A stretch of DNA of 64,000 nt from assembly GCA_003993805.1 (NCBI GenBank), contig RSEF01000001.1, positions 153,606,962 through 153,670,961 of the forward strand. The letters run 5' to 3'. Under the pieces are notes generated by a model. The model saw nothing but the letters and a program-made list of their open reading frames with translations, did not search any database and was not told the origin of the DNA. A program made the position numbers and the translations under genes. The stretch comes from Himantopus leucocephalus (Eukaryota > Chordata > Aves > Charadriiformes > Recurvirostridae). This document shows positions 37,601 to 48,310 of this stretch, piece by piece. Positions within the stretch are counted from its first letter, which is position 1; every line of letters begins with the position of its first letter.

Positions 37601-39199
37601 GGCCCAGATTCTCAACTTTCTGTTCTTTCTGTGCTGGGTGCTTCATGAGTGCTTGGCCCCAAGACTTTTTGGGTGGTAATGATTCATGCTGGTAGGTGTC
37701 TTTTACCTTAAAACCTCTAATGCAGTTTTTTACGCTTTTCAAACAATTTTCAAATATGTTGTTTAAATCAACAATTTTAACATGAGCATAATTTTTATAC
37801 AAACATTTTAGAAAGTGAACAATTCAGAGAACATAACTAGAGCAGCTAAGGTTAAGCTTCTGAATGCAAAAACCTGCAGTCGGATATATTTGTGAGACTC
37901 TGCTAAAATAAAGTTAAATTCCTTTTTAGCATTAGTTAACCAAATTGCAGGTTTAGCCGTATTCATCCATAAAGCCAGCTCTGGTCTGGTTGCCCTTTTA
38001 ATATGGGTCTGTCTGGCAGAAACAACTTCCTCAGACAATTTGAATGTGACCTTTAATTTGCAAACATCATTCCGCTTTATTCCCAGTCTTTGACTTGTAA
38101 CAATATCTAGAATGACTGATACTTACCTAACTGAATTCACTTAATTGTTGGGGTTTCACATTTAACCTTGATTTTGTTACGATACAATTGCTAAGGAATA
38201 TCACACTATATTAGTTAGACATGGTTTGAGCCAGATGCTGCTATCTATAACGATTCTACCCTTGACTGATTAGAAAAATGTTGATTTATGGAATTGTTGA
38301 TTGGTCTTCATAGAGATTCTCATGTTCACTAATCCATTCCTTAAGATAAATAAACTTTTATATGTTCTTTCCTCTCTGTGTGGATCTGGGATACTTTCAG
38401 TCATGCAAGTAAATCTTGATGATTTCTTTTAAATATTTATTGTCCGTGTATATAGGATTTGCTTCTAATTCTGCCATGAGGGGAACAACTGTTGCTGTCT
38501 TCCAGCTGCTATGATCTGTTCCGTAAGCAAGCTGGTTTTCTGACAATATCGACACTGATTTTAAATGCATGTCATATCATTATTTACTTGTTACTACTGT
38601 TTCTAATGCTGCGTGTTTTCCAGACACGTGCCCAAGAAAGTATGAGAACTGATCAGATCAATGTGCTTAGCCAGATACTGCAATACTGCAGGAAAGATCT
38701 GGGGCTTTTCTCAGTACCCCACTTTTCACTGCTCCCAGCTGTGGTTGCACAATAAACTGTGTGAGCTCTAAAACTACCTCTTAGGTGAGTTCCTTCTCTG
38801 TTGCCCTTAATCATACGACATCCGTGTGGACATAGTGACATGGCATCCCTGCCACGCCCACCGAAGGGAGTCCTGCCTGGGCACAGAGGACCATGCTTCG
38901 AGGCTCATTGGGCCTGGGATGGATGAGAGCACCAGGGAGACAGGCACCCTTCTCCTGGCAGGGCTGACAGCTCTCTCCCCATGGAAAGGCGGATGGACAT
39001 CACTGGTTCAGCACAGCTGGCTGAAGTCATGGACAGTTCTCTAGCTTCTAAGGCCAGTTGGTCTGCTGAGGATAGCGGCAATGAAAGAGCTCTTTGCAGG
39101 TGTCTTTCAGCCCAGTGTCAGTACCTGACACCTAGCCTGTGCCCACACTAGCACTGCCCCTCAGTGTCACTACCCCCCTAAAGCAAAGGAGGTGTAACT
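31621..39199. other. Non-coding unique sequence, no gene seen
   Basis: It contains a C-rich strand segment near 31640-31672 and a (TTAGAA)n tract at 35391-35435. The interval 35470-36240 is GC-richer, with open frames up to 120 codons on both strands and an AATAAATAG near 36212. Nothing in it matches a known family or a nameable LTR. No exon is supported. Confidence 0.5.
35391..35435 (+). repeat. (GAATTA)n hexanucleotide microsatellite
   Basis: Forty-five bases of perfect GAATTA units, about 7.5 copies. Despite the hexamer period it is not the vertebrate telomere repeat. Confidence 0.97.
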
Positions 39200-39230
39200 T
39201 CACAGAATGGTTGAGGTTGGAAGGGACCTT
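39200..39230 (-). mobile_element. CR1 3'-tail fragment, antisense
   Basis: TCACAGAATGGTTGAGGTTG, followed by GAAGGGACCTT, is a near-consensus reverse complement of the bird CR1 3' end. Homology ends after about 31 bp, so the element is severely 5'-truncated or broken. Its low divergence suggests a younger insertion than the neighbouring fragment at 39541. Confidence 0.8.
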
Positions 39231-39540
39231 CCCCAAAGTCTGGGGAGAGACACCAGCCTCCGTAGGCAGATTCTGTCCCACAGCTGGTTAATTAACCCAA
39301 GTGGGTAATTAAAACAAATTCTCTTGCATTACCCTGCCAAGAACCCAAACAGCCAGCCATCAGTGGCCCATCAGTCCCGGAATAACTAGTGGATCTTATG
39401 CCTCACATGCTGCGGGTGCTAGGAGTGTGTTTTCTGCTATTTAAACTATTGTATTTTGATCAGCATGATCTTGTGATGCTTGTATGACTTGGCCCAAGGA
39501 CTATGAGTCACCCTTTAAATGCACTGCCAAAGAAATAGTG
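39231..39540. other. Spacer between two CR1 fragments, nothing identified
   Basis: About 310 bp of unique sequence with TTAATTAACCCAAGTGGGTAATTAA near 39288, a small AT palindrome. It could be decayed CR1 sequence, but no landmark supports this. Confidence 0.4.
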
Positions 39541-39664
39541 TCATAATAGGGTTAGAAGAACATAGTCCATTCCTCTCCTCCAAAACAGGAGCAAAAGTAT
39601 TTTAAACACACTTAACAGGTCCTTTGTTAGCCTGTTCTCAAAAGTATCCAGTGGTGGAAGTTAC
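39541..39664 (-). mobile_element. Old CR1 3' fragment, antisense
   Basis: The + strand shows degraded CR1 antisense text in the expected order: ATAGGGTTAGAAGAACATAG, CCATTCCTCTCC, AAAACAGGAGCAAAAG, then TTAGCCTGTTCTCAAAAGTA and TCCAGTGGTGGAAGTTACC (compare 'ctgttcttaaaaacctccagtgatggagattcc'). Divergence is high and the 3' boundary is not sharp. It is distinct in age from the fragment at 39200. Confidence 0.58.
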
Positions 39665-42600
39665 CTTAGCCGTGTCCTGGTGTACCAGTAACTTTTACCA
39701 GTTTCTTTCCCCATCTGCTCAATGATTACTCTGGGGGTTCGGGAAGAGCTTGTGCTTTCACACTGCGTTTGCACCCATATATAAAAGGGCTCCAGATTTT
39801 TCTTAGTATACCAGAACAGGCGTTGCTCTGACCCTCCCTCTTCATCAGTTTTTGTCAGTTGGGAATAAACCTTTGCCAGTGGTACCATTTCAGTCAGCAG
39901 CTGTGGGATCCACATGTAGGTGATCAACTGGTGCCAGGGAATACGAACTCTCTGCTCTCCTTACCTCTGGCTCACAGGTTTTGGACTTTATTTTTTTTTT
40001 TATTACATTTTGCGTTCAGGAAAACAAGATGTGATTTCAGGGGGGTGCAGATAACAAAGCTGGGTACATCCCAGTTATCTCCAAATTCTAGTCCATAGAC
40101 ATTTTTGCTGTTGCCGGGTACTTATTGCAAGGTCAAAGTGGAATAGTCTCTAGGCTTCATTGCAATATAAACATCAAATTCTATTATCAGCAGTCGCAGC
40201 GTTGTTTTACATTATAAAATATAGACTATAGCTGCAATAATAACTGTAAAAGTATAGAATGTATAAGCAATAAATATAACTGAGAAAACAACTATTATAT
40301 CCATCTCTGCAGAATTCAAATCAGTCTCCTACTAACTTTGTCCATTGTTTTCTACGACCCTGTACCTGATCTTCTGGTAATGGCCCCATTCATCATGATG
40401 AGTCCAAATGTCCTGGAAATATCTTCTTGTCCAGATGGAGAACATTTGTTAAGTAGCAGGTATATGAAATACATATATTTGTATATTTATGTGTATGCTG
40501 AAAGGTAAAATATTCATAACCCACTGAAGAAAGCTTAGGCCTTTCTTAAAATAGGGTAGCTTTAATGAAAATAACTGTGATATGAACTTTGCTTCCAGCT
40601 TCCTCTGGTAGATTAAAGGAAGAGCATAGAAATAAAGATATTAACATGTTATTAATGTTTATTGTTGAAATATGTATATATGAGATGTGGTCCTTCATAC
40701 ATTATGTAATGTCTAAATTACACAAATGTGGGGGAGTTTAATAAGTCGTCCACATGGTTTCATCTTTTAATGTAATTTTGCTACATTCTAAATGAAGCAG
40801 GGAAAAGTCACTACTTTTAGCAATTTAAAAAATTATTTTACATGTGAAAGAAGCTGAATAGTAACACAGTGAAAATATTGTAGGTAGCATTACATTAAGA
40901 TCATTGATCATTTTTTTTCTTAATAAAAGCAGGATGCATGGAGAACTGAAGCAAAACTGTAATGAAAAATGATACAAATGTCCAAAAGAGAAGAAGCAAA
41001 GAAGGTTGATTAACAGTAAATCTGCAATTGAAATATGCTTTCTGTAGATGGTAAATTATTTTCTGTCACTATCTGGGTGGTTTTGGTTTTTTTTCTTCAA
41101 GTCATTCCAAGTAGTGCATTTATTGAGCCATAGTGGTGAGTGCTGGATTGATGACAGAGGTTTAGTCCAGCTCTGGGCAAGAGTTGAAGGAGATATCTGG
41201 AACATTTCAGGATAGCACTGAAGAAACAAAAAGCTGTTTTGAAGCTCATGCTGCATGGTTGATGACAACAATAAAAATTTTCCTTTATGGCCACTTCAGA
41301 TTTGGGAGCACTCTGTAACAACTCTTGGGGAATTTTAAGCATATTAACTAGTCTTATTATTTAATTATTGTTTTAGTAGATGTCTTTCAAGTAGCAGTAG
41401 ACCTGGCAAAGCACATGCTTCTCGCAACACTGGGAGGAATGGGAAAGGGGGGATTAATAATTTTAACATGCATTAATATATTTGTCCATTCTTTCTTACT
41501 AATTTGGTTTATGGCTATGAACATTAAGGAAAAAAAAGAAAAACAGAAAAGCTGTTGCAAATCAGATTGACTCTGTTGTGACATGGGATCTGGTTCAGAG
41601 AATTTACATGTCAACTGATGTGGGAGCTCAAATCAGAGGGCATTTGGCCATCGATTTCAATGACACCACAAAGGTGCTTTTGTACGTCCCCCTACTGCCA
41701 CCATCCTTGGCTTGGGAAAGGGGAGTAGATACCCACAGGAAACCAAAACAAGCTTCAAGCTGTCTCATCTCCATTTTATAAAGACTGTTTTGCTAATCTG
41801 AAACCCACACCTTCTTAGAGAAAAGTAGCTATTTTAGTATCAAAAGCACATAGGGCAAAACTCGGTCTTTGGATTTACATTGTATTTCTCTTATTGATTT
41901 CCAAGGGATTAAGGCCTATGGAAAGTGTAGAATATTCAGAATACACTGCAGGCCAAAAAAAATTGTATTTGGCTTAAAACATAAGGTAAAATTTATTGCT
42001 TTTACAATCTGTCATGATTTCAGAAATGTGGCTTGTCCTACGTGTTCCAAATTTGTCATAATCACCAGGCTAATGTGAGAACCAGGATTTTTATTAAGTA
42101 GAATGTAGTTTGCTTCCAATTCTTGTCTGAGTCTATGTCCTTAGACCACCTGACCTCACGATGTATCAAGCAATAAACCCAAGGTAGCGTAGCAGTTGCA
42201 GTGGGGAATAAGCAGGGAGCGCTGGCTTTAAAAATGCAATTCAATCTGAAAAAAAAAATAAATGGAAAAGCAATGCTGTCTACAAAAAAATATTCTGCTT
42301 TTGGTGAAGTCACTCAGAGCTTTTAGACAAGATTTCCTCCTCCTTTCTCTTTTCCTTGAATATAATCAGCTAGAGGAGTTATGTCCCCTTCCGCTGGGGT
42401 GGTTCTTTGGAAGCTTGATGTCTCAGATCAAAGAAAACCGGAGGTGTAGAACTAGCTAATATTTTAAAAATAAATGTCAGTAGAACTTTTTAATCGTTGT
42501 AAGAAGTTGTTTCACTAAGAGTTTCATAAAAAGTCTTATATTAATGGTCTTTTCCTTTCTCTGTCACAGTCACCCCATCCCTAATTATCACAAGGCTCCA

Positions 42601-42752
42601 ACACCCTTGTCATTAAGCTCCTGTTAAGGTAATTGGACAATTGGAGGGGGTAGGTCAGGAACATTATGAAATACTTCAGCCATACTCTTTCTCTGCAGTG
42701 ACAAAAGAAAATTTTGTTCTGCTATAAAACTGCCTAAAGGTTCATCTTGAGA

Positions 42753-42790
42753 GGGGGGGGGGGGGGGGGGTGGNGGTGGTGGTGGTGTAT
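42753..42790 (+). repeat. G18 run followed by (TGG)n, with an N
   Basis: Eighteen consecutive G occupy 42753-42770, followed by TGG units to about 42787 with an N at 42774. The tract has strong G-quadruplex potential on the + strand. Its true length is uncertain because the N falls inside it. Confidence 0.92.
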
Positions 42791-43647
42791 GCAGATGTGA
42801 CAAAATCATCTCTGTGAAGGCAAAAACTGGCACGTGAATATATAGAGGAATCTGAAAACATGCATCAGGAGCCACCGGAAAAAGTCTTACATGATGGTGA
42901 GCGAAGTGATTTCAACGGCTGCCAAGGGGCAGAGAAGGCTGTGGAGGGGTCAGCTGAAGGTGCTGCACAACCCCCAGCTGTCCACGAGAATGGACAGGCA
43001 ACACCTTAGGTGTGTTTCATCTGGTTAAAATCACCACTTCGCAAGTGCTGAAGAAGTTAACAATGATGACTCCTTTCCCCTCTGGTTTGTGTATTTCTTC
43101 ACAGCCTTGGGAAGCCTCATACCAGGTCAGAACAGCACTTCTTCAGCAGCTTAGGACAGGGACCACGGCCCTGAAACTCAATATATGGGAAAGCAAACAA
43201 GTAGGAGTAATGTAGGTTCCTTTTCAGTCCAACCCAGAGTGAGTAGACCCTAATGCAAGTAAGGGTTCCTCAATATGGTAGAAGAGCAGAGAAATTTTAA
43301 TTATCTTCACTGAGGTGCAAGAGTTTACAAGGCCTACAAAAGAAGAATGGAAAGAACGAGAAGTTGCCAGAATAGCTGCAAAGAGGGATTGTGCAAAGAT
43401 GCAACTGAAAAAAATACCTGTACAATAATTAATTAACTTCAAAATGTCCCTCTGAGGTAGGTAAGTATTATTAAACAAGAATATACAGAATTAATTAAGG
43501 TTTGCAGGGAAAAGAAAGGGCAGGGAAAAAAAAAAAAAGCTGAACAAATTAATGCTAGCCAAAGGGGTAAGGAGAATAAGACTCCTACAGACAGAATCAA
43601 GGAAGAAACATATCGTAGGAAGAAAACATACCCATTAATAATGGAGC

Positions 43648-43709
43648 CATTATTGGAACTGATTGCCAATGCTTCCTTCATTATTGGAGCTGATTGCCAA
43701 TGCCTCCCT
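43648..43709. repeat. 31-bp tandem duplication, diverged
   Basis: CATTATTGGAACTGATTGCC... at 43648-43678 is repeated at 43679-43709 with a few substitutions (GGAACTG to GGAGCTG, TGCTTCCTT to TGCCTCCCT). The mismatches show it is a real, older duplication rather than an assembly overlap. Confidence 0.9.
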
Positions 43710-44172
43710 AAGGGAGGGCAAAGATGCCAGACTCTTTGCAGGGATGAGGAGGAGGGAAGGGCATTACATCCTCTCTTAGCTTATCTTTTCCTTTATGCTG
43801 ACATTTTGTCAGGCAATCACCTCATTTCCAGGCTTCCTTCAGGACGTGGTTTAAGCAAAGCTGTAGAGACACAGACTCAGGATACCTGCAAGGTACCTCT
43901 GGGACTCTGTCCCTTAGCATTGAGACCCTCCCCATAGCACAGATATTAAGTACTTTCATGGAGGTTTCCTGGGAAATGTCAATCTAGTACTGTTGCTATG
44001 ACTGCCAAAAGATAAGAGAATCACCAGACCCACACCCCCATTAAAAATAAAAACAACCAAAAAACCTATCTGCAATTTTCTTGCTAAGAGAAGAAGAGGC
44101 AGAACCTAGTATATCAGCCACCATCACTTCATATCCTGAAAAAAGGCTCCTAGTATGATGCTGCTAAATAAG

Positions 44173-44708
44173 TGTACTGGTTCTAACTGGCATGGAGGCT
44201 TTTTTCTTCATAGCAGCCCATAGGGTGCTATATTTTGGATTTGTGACTAAAACAAGACTTCTCTTTTTCCCATGCTCCCCCCTCCAGAAGCAGGCTGGGG
44301 GTGGACAAGAGGTTGAGTGGGAACACAGCCAGGACAGCTGACCCAAAGTGACCAAAGGGATATTCCAAACTGTATGACATCATGCTCCATAATAAAGGCT
44401 TGGGGATATGAGGAGGAAACGAGGATGTTCGTGGTTATGGCGTTTGTCTTCCCAAGTTACTCTCACACATGTGGAGGCCCTGCTTCCCAAGAACTGGCTA
44501 AACATCTGCCTGCTGATGGGCAGGAATGAATAAGTTCCTTATTTTGCTCTGCTGCACATGCACCTTTACTTCACTTATTAAACTATATTTGTCTCAACCC
44601 ATGAGTTTTCTCACTTTTGCTTTTCCAGTTCTCTCCCCCATCCTATCACGGGGAGAGAGTGAGCAGGTGGGTGGGTGCTTAGTTGCTGGCCAGGGCCAAC
44701 CAACCACA
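44173..44708 (+). mobile_element. Solo LTR of an avian endogenous retrovirus
   Basis: About 536 bp that follow a common bird LTR consensus end to end. It starts with TGTACTGG, has TTTTCTTCATAGCAGCCCAT and TTTTGGATTTGTGACTAAAA, and then shows an apparent internal deletion. It resumes at AGCAGGCTGGGGGTGGACAA, ACAGCCAGGACAGCTGACCC, AAAGGGATATTCCA, ATGACATCATGCTCCATAAT and GGCGTTTGTCTTCCCAAGT. A polyadenylation signal ATTAAA is at 44577-44582, then TGTCTCAACCCATGAGTTTT, CACGGGGAGAGAGTGAGCAG and a terminal ...CCACA. Flanks ATAAG (44168-44172) and ATAGG (44709-44713) match at 4 of 5 bases and may be a decayed 5-bp target-site duplication. No gag, pol or env sequence adjoins it, so it is a recombined solo LTR. 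Confidence 0.85.
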
Positions 44709-44825
44709 ATAGGCTTGAAGAACTTAATAAAGCATGATCACAGATTTAAATCAAGCAGAGTTATCTATGAAGTGATTTCAATATCTCATTGATTTAATTT
44801 GTCTTTTTATAGATAGCTGCATGAT

Positions 44826-44866
44826 GTATACAGGTATACACAGTGTATATACAGGTATATACAGTG
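44826..44866. repeat. Two-copy TACAGGTATA minisatellite-like repeat
   Basis: Two imperfect ~20-bp units, GTATACAGGTATACACAGTG and TATATACAGGTATATACAGTG-like, lie head to tail. This is a local simple repeat. Confidence 0.8.
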
Positions 44867-47800
44867 GACAAATGAAAATCATACTTGCAAATCAGAAAGT
44901 ATAGTCAATGCTAAGGTATGCATAAAATTTAGTATCTGACATAAATATTTATACTTTGTATATCTTTGGAATTAATTAATTGCTATAAGAAATGCAAAAT
45001 CTTTTATATGATGTTCTCTTTTCTTCCAGAATATCTTCCATGGCCAAATAAAGATCTTTGGGCAGAGTTGGATGTTGGGACCTGCCCATGGAAAAAACCC
45101 ACACTACTTAGACATTTGAAAACCCCCAGTCAGGAAACAAATAGAATAACATTTTCTTTGTTCATTGTCTACACAGGAAACTTCCAAATGCAAAAATCTT
45201 CATCAAAGTGCAAACTTGTGTATTCATTAGTAGAAAGCCAGAGAATCTTATCATACTGTCCTACTACCTTGAACATTTCTTCAAATGATGTTGCTAACAC
45301 TGAAGCCACTTTCCACTGATGTGTTTCAAATTTATCTGTTATTGATAAATATGTTTCTCTACAAGAGGGTTAATCACTGCCCTGCAGAGAAGATACACAT
45401 ACATAAACATACATGCAGCAGGATTAACTGATGAACTGTTTGGGGAACCAGAGGTACCTGTGCAAGAGTACAATCACCAGAGACAGAAGCTTCAAATTTG
45501 TGGTCCACGGAAGAGCTGTGTTTTCCTGGTTTTGTTGCTGCAAGTTAACAGGGACAGAGACATAAGTCTTAGGAAAAGTATGTGTTATTTCCCTCTCCAC
45601 AAGCAAAAAAAAGAATAACACTGCAAAGGGCAACTAATAAAGGCACAGTGATCTGAGGCAGCAATGCCAGTCAGTATATATAAGCAGTATTATAGCCCTG
45701 TGCGAGAGGGTGTTCATGCCTCTGGAGACCAATGTCCATGCTGTGCACAGCAATGTTCTTTGCTGCTCTTGAGACACAGTCCAAAATACTGCTCAGTGCC
45801 TCGACTTTGCTGTAAAAAACAAATATTTGTTAAAGTTGCAGGATGCTGGGAAATGCAAAGACTTGGCTTCCTCTGAAATATGTGAAGAAAAAGGTTTATA
45901 TTGCTACTGTAGGAGAAGATGATATCTTCAGACCTGGAAGGGAAGAGCAACGGTGTACCAGGGTTATTTATGCCCTCCCTCTTCTCAAGTCAGAGCTGGA
46001 ACAGCCTCATTCTCCACTGGCTACTCCTTGCCTCAGTTTTATTTTGGGAAACAGGGCTCTGAAAGGGTCTGTCTAACCACTGAGAATTCATAGCGGGCGT
46101 GGAAGAAGAAACCTTACCATTGCCCATGCTCCCTACTGAGCCACCATGCCCGAGTCTGCTGTTCCAGAGCAGCCCAAAATAGTAGGAGCAGGAGCCCAAG
46201 TCTCTCCTGTGTGCACATACTACCTTGTGCATTCATCAAATGTGTGATGAGAGGGGCTGTAGGCATAGGCCTGAACCTATCTATGCACAAGCCCTCAGGA
46301 TGCTGAGTGTCCTGATGCTTAGAAACCATAGTAAGAATGCTGAAAAGCTGGGGTTTTATCCAGCAGTGTATTTGAACTACAGATTAGGTTAGCCACGCAT
46401 TTCAAAAAAAATGTGCTGGAGATGCAAAATGTGTTATGTCGATTAAGTAATATGGAAAGTACTGATTAGAGGTCAACCGCATAATCTGAACTCTGGCACA
46501 AGAACAATGAAGATGTTTCCCTATTTCACACAGTTTTCGAAGGAGGTTTATCATTGTTATTATTATTTCAGTGATATCTGTATTCCTTCTGCATCTGCTG
46601 TGAGACGTATAGCGCAGAGTCCGACATGAGAAGGCACATTATGCATGGTATTGCATCTGGTACAAAAGGGACAAAATATATGTGTTTTTCAAGAGTTTCA
46701 ATTTAATTTCTGTTGATTCAGATCTGACTTTATTTGATGTGGCCTTTACTGCAAACTTTGGCTAATCCATCTGTTACATTTTTTAACATGTTTGCCAGCT
46801 GTTAGTAAAAACTAACAAAAAAAGTATTGTTAGCTCGCCCCTCAAACAAACAGAAACCATGATTGCAACGTTTCATTAAATGAGCTTTAACATAAGTGTA
46901 TAACTTAATCATCTGTATATAAGGTTCCTCTCACTTCAAGAGGAACTGGATCTGGCTTCATATGAGAATTTCATGCTTTTGCAAGGGGAATTGACAGAAC
47001 ATACTTTTAGTTTTTTCTTAATTTTTGTTCATATTTCCATCTTCATATTTAAATTTTTATGATTTAAACAAGACTTCTTAAAACAAGAAAAGGCTAAACT
47101 AACTATGCATATGGGCCCAATCCCCGAGCCCACAATGGACACAAACAGTCATATGGGAATCAGTCTACTCTTGAGAACACCTGCTCACCAGCATGTGAAA
47201 AGCACTCTCCCTCCTTGTCAAATGCACTGAACAAGTGAAAACAGAATTAAAATACTCTTCTCCTGGTGTTTGGAACCAAGCAGTACAACACAGCCAGTTA
47301 AGACATGACCTTAAAAGGTAGTCTAACCTAATATTAGACATCCAGAAGTTAGCATCTTGCCCAAACTATTTATCTGGGCCTGTTTTACAGTGACCAAAAA
47401 AGGCAAGCAACCCCAGAGACCAGTTCACGCCGTCCATCTCAGACTCGTATCTTAGAGCACAATGGACTCTGCTCTCCTTTTCTGCTGCCCACACACAAAC
47501 TAGACGAAGTCCTAACTGCTTAAGTTTTGGGTTGCTAATGTTAGGTGAAACAAGACTGGGGCTTTGTGCAGTGCTCCTGTTGGGACCTCTCAGTTGTACT
47601 GCAAGGAAAAAACCTTGGCCAAGCAGAAGACTGAACAAGCTGAGAATGAAAGAGGCAGCATGAACTGAAGCTGCCCACATGGATCAGAAGAAGGAACCAT
47701 GTTGGCTTGGGAGGAGATAATACCGTGTGCTGTACGTGAAACAAGACAGAGATTGATTTGGTGATTTGAGACACGGCTTTGAGTCCCGTGTTCCTTGCTG

Positions 47801-48059
47801 ATTACAGAAGTGAAGGGAGCCACATTCCTTGGGAGAAAGATTAAGCATCTCAGAGCAGCTCTGTTTCATAGCCATTTACAGGCCTATCAGATGTCAGTAC
47901 TCTATCTGAATGTATGATAGGAGTCCTAGCAACACTTCATCCTCCAGAGAATTAAAACCAAGACAAACTCCAAAAGCAAAACTCAACAGACACATACACT
48001 TCTCTGAGTGGGACCAAGCATACAAAGCATAAAGGACAAACTTTTCATAACTAATATTT

Positions 48060-48310
48060 TTCTGTGTCAGTGCAACTCTTTTTTTTTTTTGTCATAAAAA
48101 TTGTCCAAAAGCCAAAAGATTCTTATGTACGTGTTTGCAATTTGGAGCTGTTTGACACACTTGTGCAAACAAATTGCAGCTCTTTTTTTTTCCTTTTTTT
48201 GCAAATAGTTTGCTGCAAATGCTCATTTAGGGAATTCGTTATTCTCAAATCATGTTTTGATGTTAGCAATCATTCACCTACTTACGCACTCAGATGCCAC
48301 AATGATAATT
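48060..48310. promoter_or_regulatory. Weak candidate regulatory element
   Basis: Unique sequence with the inverted repeat GCAATTT (48137-48143) / AAATTGC (48171-48177), repeated GCAAAT/GCAAAC octamer-like words and two poly-T runs. It lacks recognisable repeat homology. It is included only because the words are spaced like an AT-rich enhancer, and the support is weak. Confidence 0.15.

Larger units (their letters stand above)
39665..44172. other. Non-coding unique sequence, no gene seen
   Basis: Unique DNA with a G-run/(TGG)n tract at 42753-42790 and a 31-bp tandem duplication at 43648-43709. Open frames are short and have no family resemblance. Confidence 0.55.

Noticed and set aside
44966..45319. 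117-codon frame with an upstream splice-acceptor-like TTTTCTTCCAG
   Set aside because: No matching donor, no domain and no neighbouring exon; one acceptor-like site is expected often by chance.
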